From assembly GCA_004764695.1 (NCBI GenBank), contig SMSO01000008.1, forward strand, positions 905,001 to 969,000: a DNA stretch of 64,000 nucleotides. The letters are read 5' to 3'. The notes under the pieces are model-generated. The model had not been told where the DNA came from, searched no databases, and saw only the letters and a program-made list of their open reading frames with translations. A program made the translations under genes and the position numbers. Origin of the DNA: Schizochytrium sp. TIO01 (taxonomy: Eukaryota; Sar; Bigyra; Thraustochytrida; Thraustochytriidae). Shown here piece by piece: positions 19,401 to 32,831 of this stretch (positions are counted from its first letter, which is position 1; every line of letters begins with the position of its first letter).

Positions 19401-21268
19401 TTTTTATTTTAAAAGGAAGAGAGAGAGAGAGAATGTTTTCCCCGCATCATTTTGAAGTTAAAAAAAAAAAAAAAAAACTTTATAACTTTAAGAAAAAAAA
19501 GAGATCGAAATAGAAAGAAAAAAAACTCCTAAAATACTGTCCTTTCAAAGAATAAAATTAATACAATAACAACATGAACGATTGTGCTTTTGTTTTGTCA
19601 TTGGTTTTCTTTCTCGTTGCTCGGCCAATCAGGAAACGAAGACCGCGAAAGCGAGCCTGAAATGCAGGCGAGGTCTGCAGAACAAGCCGCGGGCGCCCCA
19701 GCGCACTCGCGCGTATCGCCAGAGCCACCAAAAGACACAGCTTCTGCCTGGCCACAGCATCGATTGACGGAAAGCTTCAAGTTTTGTTGTCGATTTTTGT
19801 TGGTTTGAGGTCCTCTGTTTATGACAAAAAGGAGAAAAGTGCTGTTCCAATTGCGTGTTCTGTCTTGCCTACTTCCAAAAGCCTGCGACGTCTTTTAAAG
19901 GGAAGGAGAGGGAGAAAGAAATAAAGAAAAAACCTCATAGCACCAGCTATGCCAACAGGTAGGAGTTGTTCCATTTCGTCTACCCCCATTTCACATGTGC
20001 ATCATTTTTAAAAGAACGAAGCGAATTTGAAAATGAAAAACAAATACTTTTAAGAAAAGAACAGCAAAGAAAAGAAAAAAAGAGAGCAACCAAAACAATA
20101 TTCTTCGAATGGATAATTATGTTCAATCTGTAAAAGAGTGAACAAGCAAGGTCTCGAAAGGTTTCGAACATTTGGGCGCCTTAGGTTCACTTTCGCTAAC
20201 TTTCCGACAGACTTTACTTCAATAAAGCCCAAAACTCAATCTCGAACCCCACCTTTTCTCTCTTGGTCTACAAAATCAGTCAATCAATCAATCAATCCCT
20301 CTCCAAATCCAAAGCCTCAGGAACTACATTCAATACGACGACGCCAACTCCAAATGCATCATTACATCACAGCTCTGCGGAACCCATTTTCCCACGCCCT
20401 CTGATACTACATCTCAGCAACTCGAAGGTCATCTTTCTTCAGGCAACGACATTAGCTATTAGCAGCGCGGAGATGTTGGAACGCGGTCCAAAGGAACGCC
20501 CCATTGGAACGGCTACGAAAGGCCTAGTCACAGCTAGGCAGTTCTAGGAAGAGGGAAGCGCGCGAAGGGAAGAAAGGGAGGAAAGGGACGATCGCGAGAT
20601 AAAGAGGGCTTAAGCACGCGGGCGGGCGCACGGTGCGCCGACGATTGGGCTGCCTGGAACCCAAGGCTTGGCCTGAAGATCTGCGAGGAGGAGCTGTGCA
20701 TAGGGCCATAGGCGCTGGCAAGCGCTCGGAAATGCTTTGAGGCTCGGCTTGGGCGCCTGTTTGGGCCATCATATCGAGAGAAACCGGGCATGATTGCCGG
20801 TTTTGGGGTGGTTTTGGCCTTTCAGATCTTGGAATTTAGGACACGAGGTCTCGAATTTAGTACGCGCCGGGGTAGTAGCTGGGTATTATGAAGTGCTAGG
20901 CTTTGCCCTTTCTGATGCCCTCTTTTATGGACAATGGCTTGTTATTCTTTTTTACTTTTGTTCCTTTTGATGCTTAATACTCTATAATATTTTATTAAAA
21001 CTCAATAGAATGAACAAACAAAAATATAAATTAAGCTGAGCTGAGAAAGCGGAGCGATTGAAATCATTTCGATGTCGTTCTCTTTCATTTCACAAAATGA
21101 ACAGTAAGAAAGAAAGAAAGAAAGAAAATAAGAAGAATCAATATCGCAACATCACTGAGCGCAGTTCTGGTCGCAGCTGCTGCCGCAGGCAGGTCCCGGA
21201 GACGCGCGGCGGGTCCCGAGGGCGACCCCAGGGCAGACTCGAGGGCCCTTCTGCCCTGCCTCTGGCGG

Positions 21269-21294
21269 CCTGCCTGCCTGCCTGCCTGCCTGCC
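21269..21294. repeat. (CCTG)n microsatellite
   Basis: About 6.5 units in a GC-rich patch; inverse-orientation counterpart of the (CAGG)n tract at 18922-18956. Confidence 0.9.
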
Positions 21295-22008
21295 ACGGCC
21301 CTCAGCCGCTCCGCGAGCGGGCCTCAGCTCTCTGCGCTGCGAGCGCGTTCGATCGTTCGGCCTGTGATTGCCTGTTCTTTTCTTCTTTCATGGCGTCCAT
21401 TTTCTGCGGGCAGAGGCAGAAGAACGGAACAGTGCGTTCTTCGTTGCAGAGAACGGGACAGAGAAAAGAACTACTAAAAGGTCCTATGTTTTGGGGTAGC
21501 TAGGCGGGGACTGCCTTGCGAAAGAAAGGTTTCTCGTTTTGGTTCTTTGAAACTCTATTTACTCTTCACTGATGATGCTATTGAACCCAAAACTGACTTG
21601 TCTTATGTACTTTACTTACTATCATCTATGCGTGTATTTACCAATTACTGATTTTTTAAATTGGAATTAAATAAAAGGTTATTAGCTTAAAAGATAATAT
21701 CAACCATTCCTATTTTTATTTATTTAAATAAATAAAATAAAAAACTAAGAAAGAAAAAGGGGAAAAAAGGCAGAAATTTATAAAACCAAGGGCACGTACA
21801 CATAATTTGCTTTCCATCAGCGCCAACAAACCGAAGTCCTCGCGGCGCTCCAAGCACGCAGACCTTCGGCATTTTACCCAAAGCCGCTCCACCTTGGTCT
21901 GCTCGTCTCCTTCCCAGTCTTCCCAGCGCCTCGCAAAGCCCTGAGCCACGCGTGCTACAGCCCTTCGCAACTGCTCTCTTCTCGCCCACCGCGGCTTTTA
22001 TCTCTCAG

Positions 22009-22009
<1 letters not shown>

Positions 22010-22059
<50 letters not shown>

Positions 22060-22061
22060 TC
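22010..22061. repeat. (CTTT)n microsatellite
   Basis: Thirteen perfect tetranucleotide units (52 bp) of pure polypyrimidine. Confidence 0.95.
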
Positions 22062-24730
22062 ATTCTCTGTCTTTTTTTAGTTTTATCACAAACCGCCATC
22101 GCAGGAAAGCCGCGTCTCGGCTGAATCTTCGTGAAACAGCTCCTCACCCAGGAGAAGACATCGGGCATGCGTCCCCTGCTTGGCGCACCTTCACACCCTA
22201 TGAAGAGACATTCAGTGCTGTCAGGAGCACTGTTTGAGCCTTCGATCGTTGAGAGAAGAGGTCTTTCCTATTCGGCGCTATTCTTTCTTTTGCTTGAAGG
22301 GGTGCGTAAGCGGACTTCCGGATGAGTTGATGTTCTGATACGCTTTTACTGAAAAAATTTTATAGAAAAGAAAACAACTTTAAGCTCCAATCAAAAGTTG
22401 AGAGTATGATTATCCCTCCTTGCTCTCTTCACACGTCCGAAGATGCAGCGGCGCGCGCTTAAAGAGGCCTATTCCGGTATTTTAGAGACCTAAGCGCGAC
22501 ATGGGTTCAGGAGGGGTGTTTGTTACAGCCGCAGCGCCTCCATGGCGAGGAGTTGTGTCGAAAAAGGGTCCCTGGAGCACGCGCGGGTGCGGACAGGCGT
22601 CCAGGACTCGCCGCCGCGTGAAGGTGGATTCGAAAAGAAAGCGCCTGCCTTCTGCGGGACTTGTCCTCGCGGAATGAATCGATCAACGAGGCGCGAAGCC
22701 GTGGCCCAAAGCTCTGCCAGGCGTGCAACCAGGCGCCGTGAGCTCCCTGCGCTGCTCGCAGCACGTCCCAAAGGACGTCTGTGCCGTTGACGGCTGGTTC
22801 AAGCCTGTGAAAACAGCGGCGAAGGACACGAGGAAATCTTGAAAATATCGTGAATATCGTGGCGATTTTCGCACTATACGCGCTGTGGTGTCTGTCTGTC
22901 TGTCTATTACAGCCATGGAAAGATGAGGGAAACGGGTTCTTTGCAGCGCATGCAATGAATTGAATCGCTGCGGAAATGAAGGAGAAGAGCCTCAGGGAGG
23001 CCTCGTTGGGTTTTTGTTCTGCTCGTAGTACACAGGTATTGGTAGTGGCAGAGCAGTAGTGTCGTTTCCTTTTCAAGTGAGACCTGAAGAAAGAAAGAGC
23101 GTTGTCAGTACTTCACTAATATGAGAAATTTGAAAAAAAGGAGAAGAGAATTGCAAGAAATGGCGATGAAAAGAATTGAAAATGCCATTTCGATCGATTC
23201 AGTTTGTTTTCAACAGTTGAAAGGAAAAAAAATACTGTTTTTTAAATAAATTTAATAAAATGGTAAAGGAAGATAGATAGAGATAAAGAGAGAAAGAAGA
23301 AAGAAAATAATTGCTTCTCAAATCGGCGACTTGTTATGGGTTGCTATGCAATAGGTAGTCATCTCACAATACCTTAGGGGCGCCTGGGAGAGCGCCTGTG
23401 AGCTCGCTCACCCTTGCCTGGGTCCGCTCTATCTATCGTGTTCGCGCTATAAGCTCATACTTCGAGGGGCCAGGATGGACATGGCTCCAGGTTCTTGGAA
23501 CTATGTGGCAGAAGACGGAGACACGGCTGCACTGCTCGAGTTTATTTGGGCTTCTTCGCGTGTTTTTCAGCCAAGCCGCAGCTGCTATTTCGAAATGATC
23601 CCTGCCAATTCAGGCGGGTCGTGCGTGACCCCTTCTTCAGGGTCCATTGGCACCGCTCTCGAATCACCACGCAGATATTTGCCCACCGTTTGGGGTGGAC
23701 ATGGCCTTCCGTAAGCTAAGGGAAGGGTGTAAACCCAGACGGTTTCTGTGCTCTTCCGTCGCCTTCTCATGTTGCGCTTATGAGGTCCCGAGCGCGCTTT
23801 GCGAAGCCAAACTCGAAGCTTCAATTGCTCCCGTGCTGCTACTTAGGCAGTTCGGAGGGCAGATATAGCCATTGCTTAGTCCTAGCTAGCGAGCGTAGGG
23901 TGTGTACCAAGGGAGGTAATACCGTACTACTGTCTGTTTCTTAAGACTCTTAGATAGGCCTCCTAGGTACTGCTACCCTCAGGTAGCTTGATGAGAGATG
24001 AAGCGCTTCTGCTTTTCAGCGAATGCAACTTGGATACCGTCATCGTCATCCTCGACGTGTGTGCGTGTGTCGTTGCTTATTCAGAATACCGAACGACGGC
24101 CGAGCACCCATGTTGGGCGAGACGGCTTTTAGGCCCTTGCACCGGGCACTCGCGACGTTATCATGTTCGCTTATGCTTGTGGTCAGCCAGTCTTGAGAGC
24201 TTGGAGTTGTTCATTCATTTATTCATTTATTTATTCATTTCTGGGATACACTCTTTCACTCAAAGAAAGCCTGCAGTTTTGAGATTGAGCTCTTTCCTCC
24301 CCAGAAAGTGAATCCATTTATTTATGAACTGGCGACCAAATGGTCAAACTCCATGGCAGTCGAAGAAAAGTAGGCCCTTTGCCGGAGCCTTAGGCGTCAA
24401 GCAGGTTTGTTTATGCTCTTCTCGCGGCAAGAGCAGTTTATCTTCCACGCTTAAGAATCTTATTTTTATTCTGGTTATGCTTCCTTCCTCTCCCAAAACT
24501 TCAATCATTATTATCGATTAAACTGCTGATAATATTTTAATTTAAAATAATTTCATTTTAAAAATTAAAGTAAGCACCTCATATCCATTGTACATTGTAC
24601 ATTTGATAAACTGATGATAATATTACAAAAGCTCGAATTAATATATAACCTTCCACTTCCACTTTCATCGCTTTCCTTTTTTCCCTCTCTCTTTTTGCTC
24701 TTTAAAGTTCACGGTGGCGGAAGAAGATGA

Positions 24731-24785
24731 AAGAAAAGAAAAGAAAAGAAAAGAAAAGAAAAGAAAAGAAAAGAAAAGAAAAGAA
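24731..24785. repeat. (AAGAA)n pentanucleotide repeat
   Basis: Eleven perfect pentanucleotide units of pure polypurine, flanked by further GA-rich sequence. Confidence 0.95.
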
Positions 24786-25374
24786 TGGAGCGGCGGTCAT
24801 AGTAATAACAGGCATAACAGAAGATATGATATGGCGAAAAGAGAGAGGAAAGAACAAGGAACGAAGGCGGCGATTTCAAAGAAACAACTAAAAGTAAAAA
24901 GAAAGAAAAAAAGTTTCTTTTCGAGGTTCAAGTTTTGTCTGTGAATCGATGAACTAAGAATAAGAGCGCCCTCTTCGTTTCCCCGTGAACCATTTGCCTC
25001 AAGCTCGAGCGGCACCGCAGCGGCATACGCGCGGGCAAGCTCCAGGGCCCGCGCAGTCAGTCCCGCTCCGCCCGCCTCGCCCCGCTCTGCTCTGCCCTGC
25101 CCCGGCCCGCGTGCCTCCCTCGGTGGGAACGAAGCGATCGGCCGATCGATGGCTCTGCGAAGCGAGAAGAAAGAAAGAAAGAAAGCAAGAAAGAATCAGC
25201 TTCAAGTCGCAACCAGCGCTCGCTGCCAAAGAGCCTATGCCCTCGAACGCCAAGCCTGAGGGAGGGAGGGAATCTCGAGGACGCCGTGCTGGCGAGGCCT
25301 TCGAGCTGCTGCTGACCAGGAGGAACCGCCGCCGGACAGCCGACCTTTGAGCTGACTTCGTTGTAAGTAACTTG

Positions 25375-25409
25375 AAGTAAGTAAGAAGTAAGTAAGAAGT
25401 AAGTAAGGA
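25375..25409. repeat. 11-bp minisatellite-like repeat
   Basis: About three copies of the unit taagtaagaag, followed 200 bp later by looser gttag/tagt repeats (25490-25565). Confidence 0.85.
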
Positions 25410-25615
25410 AGTTCCTTTCCTGCTTAGAATACATGGGCCTAATACTGTACTATATATACATACTCCCATCAGTGTATAGAAACTACTACTGCAGAGTTAG
25501 CTGTTTAGTTAGTTTACTTGCTTAGTTAGGTAGTTGCTCAGGCAGTTAGTTAGTGAGTTAGTGAGTTCTTCCTTTTGAAGAAGTAATGAATAACTTGAAG
25601 CAGATCAGATGTTGT

Positions 25616-25653
25616 CAAAGCAGAGCAAAGCAGAGCAAAGCAGAGCAAAGCAG
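25616..25653. repeat. 10-bp tandem repeat
   Basis: Nearly four perfect copies of gcaaagcaga. Confidence 0.9.
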
Positions 25654-26843
25654 ATGAGGGTAGATCACATATCTGATCTCGAGTGGCGCATGGATGCTGG
25701 GCGAGGGCCTGGGAAGAGCTGGCCACGAGCCTGTGCAGAGCGCTGCGCGGAAGTGGGTGGAGTAGCGAGGCAGGGTGCGAACGAAGAGGAGGCACTCGAA
25801 CTTACTTGAGGCTTCTGAGGGCTGAGGAGGGAGGATCTTGCTTGAAGGCTTGCAGGAAGCACTGCGAAGCTGCAGCCCGCTCCTCCAAGATCAACGGAGG
25901 GCGCGTTCTATGGTGCGGTCACAAGACAGCGACACGTGCCACGCCGCGACCCGTCATGATGGTGAAACCATTTTCAAAGCCGGCTAGCAACCATAAATGA
26001 GACCAGTTCGAGTTTGAGGCAAAGCTGCTGATTATGTACACATGAATGTGGCAGACATCATAACAGGCAAGTGTGCCAAAGGTGCGATGCCAGGGAGTTG
26101 TGACTTTGGTGGTTCAAGTATTGTGTCCTGGGAATCTGACTGCCAGCAACGACGGTTGTTAATGAGGAGAAGCAGGGAAGTTGTCTCATCGATGCCAATA
26201 CACTAAAAAATTGAGCTTTATCGATATCTTGCATGAAAGACAGCAAAAGCAATGTCGATCAATTAGCAATCAATTCAAAGAAAAGACTTGTGGTAGTCTT
26301 AAATTACAATTCGCTTCGAAGGACAATCGAGCGCAACCAACTGCCAAAGTAAGAGTTTTGCCTTTCTTTGCTCTTGACTTACGGACTTAAGTGGCGATGA
26401 TGATTAGAAATTAAGCATGATGTCTCTTCGAGCGCACCACCACGCCGATTCGTCTCTAATTCGCTCGCTTCGAGGCTTGTTGCCGCAAATCTCAGGATTA
26501 CAAATCTCTACCTGCCCGTGAAAACGTATGAGATCGTCAAAACAATCTTTCTCAATCACCAGATCCAAATTTCATATCCCGGGACCCTAAATCTTATCTT
26601 CACGCGACCCGACCAATGTCTATATGTTTCCAAAGCCGCCGCCAACATCACATTCTGCAAAGTCTTGGTGTCGAAGCAATGATTGAGGTCTGTGTCCTTC
26701 CCTCACTCCTCTACTTTTTAATTAAATAAGTTTTCATTTATTTTTAAAGAATCAATAAACCATTTCTTGTTACTCCAACTAATATATTCCTTGAGCACTG
26801 ACTCTCTTCTTATTTTTGTTTGTTTGTTTGTTTATCTATGAAC

Positions 26844-26886
26844 ATTTTTGTTTAAAATGTTTTTGTTTAAAATGTTTTTGTTTAAT
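26844..26886. repeat. 15-bp tandem repeat
   Basis: Just under three copies of the unit tttttgtttaaaatg, preceded by a (TTTG)n tract near 26816. Confidence 0.85.
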
Positions 26887-27056
26887 TCAATTTTCTTTTA
26901 TTTAAATACAGAAACAAAAGTACTTCATGTCAATTGAAAGCCCCTCTTCGAAAACCTTCAAGATGTTCCGTACAGCCATCGCTTTCATCGGTTTTCCCCT
27001 CTCCGTATAGTCCCATTTCATGTCCAGAGCAGTGAAGTGAAATGAGATGGGGTCAT

Positions 27057-27110
27057 ACAATCACACAATCACACAATCACACAATCACACAATCACACAA
27101 TCACACAATC
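27057..27110. repeat. (ACAATCAC)n octanucleotide repeat
   Basis: Nearly seven perfect 8-bp units, 54 bp in total. Confidence 0.95.
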
Positions 27111-27535
27111 ATTCAAACTCGCATAACTCTGTTATTTCTGACTGTTCCTGTTCTTTCCCTATGATGAGATGTGCGCAGTCTCCAATGATTTCCTCTGATC
27201 TGATGAGCCTTCTTCTCTATTCCTTCTCCTTCAGTTCTTCTCAAGCTCTCGCCGCGTTGGGCGCCTCCTCTCCTGCTGCGTGCGTGCTTTGTTGGCGTGG
27301 AGAAGAGGGCCTCGAGGCGAGGGAAGAGAGCGCAGTTGGGTCCGTGGTTCGCCGCTCTCGGCTTTCGTACGAGACGGTGCGAGGGTGGTTCAGGCGGAGA
27401 GCGACGAATCGCTGCGATGAATATCGAGATCGATTGAGGCCTTGTCGAATCAGTGGCTAGCTCACCTCCTAGGGATTTCGATAGGAGTCCAAGGCTCGGA
27501 TTAGTCCTTCTTTGTATGTTTAATTCTTCATTGGT

Positions 27536-27625
27536 TTGTTCATTCATTGGTTTATTTGTTTGTTCAAGTTTGTTTGTTTATTCATTGTTTTGTTTGTTTA
27601 TTCATTGTTTTGTTTGTTTAGCCAC
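27536..27625. repeat. Degenerate TTTG/ATTC-rich tandem repeats
   Basis: A 22-bp unit with the core gtttgtttattcattg occurs twice almost perfectly and then decays, flanked by looser tttg repeats. Confidence 0.8.
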
Positions 27626-28387
27626 TGTTTTGTTGGTTCAAGTTAGGTTTCCTTCTCCCTCTCTTCTTTTGCTTTCTCTTCTGCGCCCTTCCTCTCTTTA
27701 GGGCTCGAGATTTGAGTTGGAACGACTCTGCTTTCTTTTTGGCCTCAGCTTTAGAGGCTGCTATTCTACTCCTACTGTTGCTTGTTAGCCAAAGTATGGT
27801 GAATGTTCTTTTTTTCTTTCTTTCTTAATCATTTATTTCAATTAAAAGAAACATGATGTGTATAATAACAATGTTTTTTGGTTTGTTTTTCAGGTTTTAA
27901 AAAAAACAAAAACAAAAAACCAACAATAGAAGCTTTGGGGTGAAGATGAGATAGGATCCACTATAGTTTGCGAGTAGGACATCACTTGGAAGTTCGACGG
28001 TCCTCTTTCAGGCGACATGTTCATTGGGAAAAACTGCGTTGGAGTGTTTTTCCCTTCAGATAGCGTTTTCTTCCTTCGAACCGCGTAGCAGCTCTGTAGC
28101 GGTGCGCTAGCGAGAGAGTACTTTAGGCTCTTTCTCCCGTGCAGTATTTCTTTTCTTCCTCTTCGTTTTAAAATGAAAACATAACATGCAAACAGCAAAA
28201 GATTCTTTCCTTCTTCTCGACATCATAAGTGAAGAAAAGAAAAGGAAGAACAGAGAGGAGTCCAAAGATAGATAGATTCACTGATTCACTGATTCATTCA
28301 CTGCCCTCGACGCTTTCAAGATACCTTCGAGCTGCCTCCAAGCTCAGGCCGGTCTTGAAGAAGAAGACCATCTCCGCCCAAAGGAGT

Positions 28388-28428
28388 GCTCGCTCGCTTG
28401 CTCGCTTGCTCGCTTGCTTGCTTGCTTG
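28388..28428. repeat. (GCTCGCTT)n-(GCTT)n compound repeat
   Basis: Octanucleotide units shrink into tetranucleotide GCTT units, about 41 bp. Confidence 0.9.
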
Positions 28429-31400
28429 GGCCCAGGCGGTTCACTGACGTGCATTTTCTAAAGTGAGAAATGGCCATGAATTCGGTTTGCATATGCAACG
28501 GCTCAGAAAGCAAAGGCAGAACTGAAAAACAAAGAATATGGAAATCGAGCAAACGAAGCCAAAACCGCGCGGCGCTTATGTACGCGCGAGCGTGACATAC
28601 GCAGGCACGTGCGTACGCCCCGTTCAGAATGGAGAGCGCCTCCTCGCGGTGGCTTCGTGATGGAGGGCAGCAGAAGACAGAACGAGTGAGTGACAGACAG
28701 AGAGACTCTTGGGACTGATTGGACGAGAGCTGCTTGCTTCGAACGAGGCGATGAAGTTATGGAAACCCTCCTTTCGCTCCTTGGCCTTCGTAGAAGAAGA
28801 CGAAGAAACCATCGAACAAACTCAGCGGACAGACAGACAGTCGAGGAAAGTGCTGATTGATAGATAGATACCTCTGGCCTTGACGCTGAGCGTCTTCGAA
28901 GAGGCTTTGGGCCGAGCTGCCAGTGGCAGGTTTCAAATGTGGTGGTCAAGTCGCTGAGGATCTTCTTCAGCTCGTGGTCAGGAGGTCTCAGGATGCCTGC
29001 ACTAGCTGTTTCAGGAACCAGGAAGGATGGATGCAGCTGTCGAAAGCGCGACCAGTGCAACGAGCATGTAGACCGAGCCTTTCACACTGACGCGAGCCCA
29101 TTTGGTTGCAGAGTAGCGACGAAAAAGGGAAAGGGTCTGTGGTGGATCAAGCAGTAGCGGCACGTGTAGCTCACGTCGCAGAGAAAGAGCACCCGCGGAG
29201 GTCTCAGCGTTGTGATAATAAAAGTAAGAGCAGGGATAAACCTGGAGGACTTGATGTGATTTATCCTAACCTAGAGCTCGGCAGAGTGGTGAAAGGCCCT
29301 TTCCACGCGTGGTCACTTGGCAGCATCGAGTCGGCAAGTGCAACAGACGGCTTGAGAAATCCCATTCTACGCTTTGCCACTTCACAAAAAGGAAAGATTG
29401 GAAAAAAGATCCGCTCAGCTTGCAACTGATTTGTCATGAACAATGGCCCCCAACTTCAAGTGGCGAGACCCAGTAGCTACCTGGCTTGACAAATGGCAAA
29501 CACATAAGTTCAGACTGTATGATTAAGAGAAGAGCACAGACTAATTTTTTAACTGTATGTAAGATCCAACATGTCTTGTGATAATACCACTAACTAGTAC
29601 CTACGTAGGAACTTGGTAGGTACTACTACTAAAACCCTTGCACTAGAACCACAAGCACGTGGTAAAAAGAAGTATGGTATAATGGAGCGACCTGCAGAAA
29701 TTAACTATTCTGTGGGTGGGAAAGCGAATAACTGACAGATTGTATTAATATAGCTAGCTCCCTTGAGGAGTTGAAGCCAGAGGTTAATGGGATTGCACGC
29801 CGCTACATCATCTTCTTCGCTAAAGACAACAACTAATCTTCACTCAGATCAGTTGGATTTTTCAAGTCTAAGCTTCTGTCGGTACTAGTCAAGTATCTGG
29901 TATATGCATGCAAAGTAAAAGAAAACGTAGTGCAACGCTCGACTCTTCTACAGATCTCGTTTGAAAAGTAAGATGGAGGAGCAAGTTCAACATTCAAAAT
30001 GTGGCGAAGGGAAGTAGTTCATGGCCTGTTTCTTATGGATCATTGTTTTGGTTTACAAATGTTTGCAGAACTTGTGTTGATGCAAGTCACAGTGCGCACG
30101 ACATGCGCTTTTATTGGGTGCCGATATCTTTAATCGAAGTAACTAGTTGACACGACTTTGCTAGAGTTCTAGGTATCCCTCTGGAAGACCTCATTGTAGG
30201 GGCTTGCAATATAATAGAACTAAACAATCAAACTTGCGTGGATTACAAAAAGAAACCACTTAACCTAACCTCGTCAAATGTGCCTAGCAAAGCAGTTCAA
30301 GTGTGTCTTAACCTTCTAATTGCAATATAAATCAGGCTGCCTTGGAATCCAATCGCAACAACACCGAATCTCTAATCCTGCAAGGCCGTAGGTTAGCATT
30401 CTCTTTTTGAGCTTTCATCAAGCCTCTTGCCTTCAACTTCATGGTCAACTTCTATAGCTGACCAGACTCATCGCCCAGCACTGAGTTAACATGCTCGCAG
30501 CTGTGATCACTTAGCAGGCAGGTATTGTCCTAATCAAGAATCCCTGAACTTCTGTGCTTTGAACGCGAACTAGTTCTTGTTTTATTTTTTGGTCTGGTTG
30601 AACTTGCCCCAAATGCTCATAAGCCATCCAAGCTGTTCAAATAGACTCTAAACAGAAGGACCGGCAGAACCGGCTAGCACTCCTCACATATTGCTTTGAA
30701 GCTGAGACGGACGACCATCAAAAAACAAAAACAAACCCGTACCATGGCAGAAACGAAAGGGACCCATTGGCAAAGCTGGAGCAAAACAATAAGTTCTACG
30801 ATGTATGTCGCTCGCAACGGCGCACACCATAAGAAAAGAATGGCTTGTATGTTTTACTCTTGACAGTTTGTAAGATTAGGAAAAGTTAGTGGAAAGCATA
30901 GAAAAGCCGCCAGCATAGGGAAGCTGCAGAGCTCGTCCGAGCTTCCTCCTCCGTCACGCTAACACCCCCCCCCCCCAAAAAAAAAGCAACGTGGTTGCAG
31001 TTGGAATCCTACGTCTTCAAGTTTCCTCCTTTCAGACGACATTCTGACCCAACGATGGTGTTATCCGTAGCTGTAGGAGGTCCTACATAGTTCTTAAGTG
31101 CTAACACTCTTATAAAGTATTCTCAATTTCCCATGGTTCTCTGGCCAGAGAACTTGACGCTATGCACCCAAACTGATAACTGTCAGTCCGCATCACCTAT
31201 ATCTCCAAATGACATAATTTCAAGAGCTATAGCCAATAAAATCCAAACCATCCTTTAAACTCACCTCCACTCAACCTTATGCTGCACTAAATCAATTTGA
31301 CTTCGGCGCTGACGAACGTCGTCGATCCATCCTTCTGGGTCCAACTGACCCGCGCGTTGTTATAATAATCCACTATATTGAACCACTGGGTTGATATGAT

Positions 31401-31663
31401 CTCCAACTTATATTGCAAAGGAGTGTAGGACTACACAAAGCAGGTTTTCCATTTTCCCTGTTCCTATCATAGGAGGTTTGGGAAAGCTCGAGCTGAAGCA
31501 AACAAGAAAGCCGCAGCGAGGGCATTTGAGGCCTCGTCAGCCTTGGCAATCTGGAAACTGCTGACTATAGTTTGCCTGGGTTCTGGCCCTAGTTGTGACA
31601 AAGGCTGGTGCGAAAGTAGCCTCGATCCAAGAAGTACAAAAGCACATCCTGGCATTGGCCGGA

Positions 31664-32831
31664 ATGGCGCCGTCTTTGACGCACCACTTGCAAGGTGGAA
31701 AGCAGGTTCTGCAAAAATTGGATCCCTTCTCAAAGCTCACACCGATTGTGACGCGTGTACTGGGAGCTAATCCAGGGTCATTTACGTTGAATGGTACGTT
31801 GTGAGCAGTGCAAGCTGCGCGTAATGTAGGAGGAATTTTATGTTTTCTGAAGCGTGGATGTGCTAACAGAGTTAAGAACTGAAATCGATACAATTCACGA
31901 ATTCGACTCTGCTATTTCAATCCAAAACTTTGGCAATCTTCAATTGTTTCGAATGACGTTGGGTTCTGACGTCTATTCTACAGGTACGAACACATATTTG
32001 ATCGGTACAGGTGCAAAGCGAATTCTGTGGGATGCTGGCGAAGGCGTTGTTGAGTATGTAGACAATCTCCGCGCTGCCATGAGCCAGGTGGGCTGCACTG
32101 GAATTGAGGCCATTATTGTTTCCCACTGGCACTTTGATCACCTTGGTGGAGTTCCATCGGTGGTTGAGGCTTTCTCCGAAGCTGGCGCCTCCCCGATTCC
32201 TGTATACAAGTACATTCCTGACGAGCTGGAGCCCGCATTTGGAGGCGAAGGGGCGGTGACACCATATGAGATTTGGCCAAAAGATAAATTCACCCCTCTT
32301 AAAGATGGTCAGGTTATCACCACTGAAGGCGCCTCAATTCGTGTTATTTATACACCTGGACATGCCAATGACCATCTCGTTGGAATTATTGAAGAGGAAC
32401 AATCCATGTTGTCCGCAGACAATGTTTTAGGTGAAGGTACAGGAGTTTTCCGCAATCTCACAGCTTACATAGATTCACTCAAGAGTATGAGGGATCTGAA
32501 GCCAACCAAACTCTATCCGGGTCATGGACCTATTGTTGAAGACGCTGTTGACCGTATCAACGCATACATTGAGCATCGCATGGGTCGTGTTCGCCAGGTT
32601 GAGGGTATCATGAAGTCTGCTGAGCAGACTGTACTGACCTTGCATGAGATCACAAAGCGAGTCTACCCTGCAGACCTCAGTCCTCATCTCTTTGGCCCTG
32701 CCATGCTGAATACACACAACGTCCTCTTTTATCTTCAAGCACAGCAGATCATTAGGCAAGTGGACCGGAATGCTGAAGAAGCCAAAGATCACACTTGGCA
32801 AGTCATCGACATTACTGTTTCTCAACTGTAA
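31664..32831 (+). CDS. LACTB2-like metallo-beta-lactamase-fold hydrolase, two exons
   Basis: Exons 31664-31793 and 31984-32831 give 325 residues. The intron (190 nt) runs from gtacgt to ttctacag and restores FTLNG-TNTYLIGTG, a conserved LACTB2-type junction. An ATG at 31854 continuous with exon 2 lies inside the intron and is not the start. The frame is open upstream of 31664 to a TAG at 31568, so a further 5' exon is possible. The metal site is present: HWHFDHLGG, PGHANDH, SADNVLGEG and YPGHGP. The family includes the mitochondrial single-strand RNA endonuclease LACTB2, but related proteins are general hydrolases; which applies here is not clear. The C-terminal winged-helix-like tail (ITKRVYPADLSPHLFGPAML) matches the family's end. 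Confidence 0.88.

Larger units (their letters stand above)
17941..31594. other. Gene desert with dense microsatellites
   Basis: About 13.6 kb without a gene I can support. The first few hundred bases hold the calpain promoter. The rest alternates GC-rich patches (for example 18640-19200, 20560-20780, 21170-21360, 25000-25340) with AT-rich patches, and carries more than a dozen simple-sequence tracts. Open frames in it are short, arginine- and serine-rich shadows on both strands, without conserved motifs or splice architecture. 29400-31500 is AT-richer and largely free of STRs, but also without coding signal. No telomeric, rRNA or tRNA sequence was seen. Confidence 0.6.

Noticed and set aside
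18500..28900. Many 60-190-codon frames in the gene desert
   Set aside because: Overlapping frames on both strands, Arg/Ser/Pro-rich, often created by microsatellites; no domain, splice context or codon bias.
31854..31983. ATG at 31854 as start of the LACTB2-like protein
   Set aside because: These 43 codons lie in a GT-AG intron; splicing restores a conserved motif.
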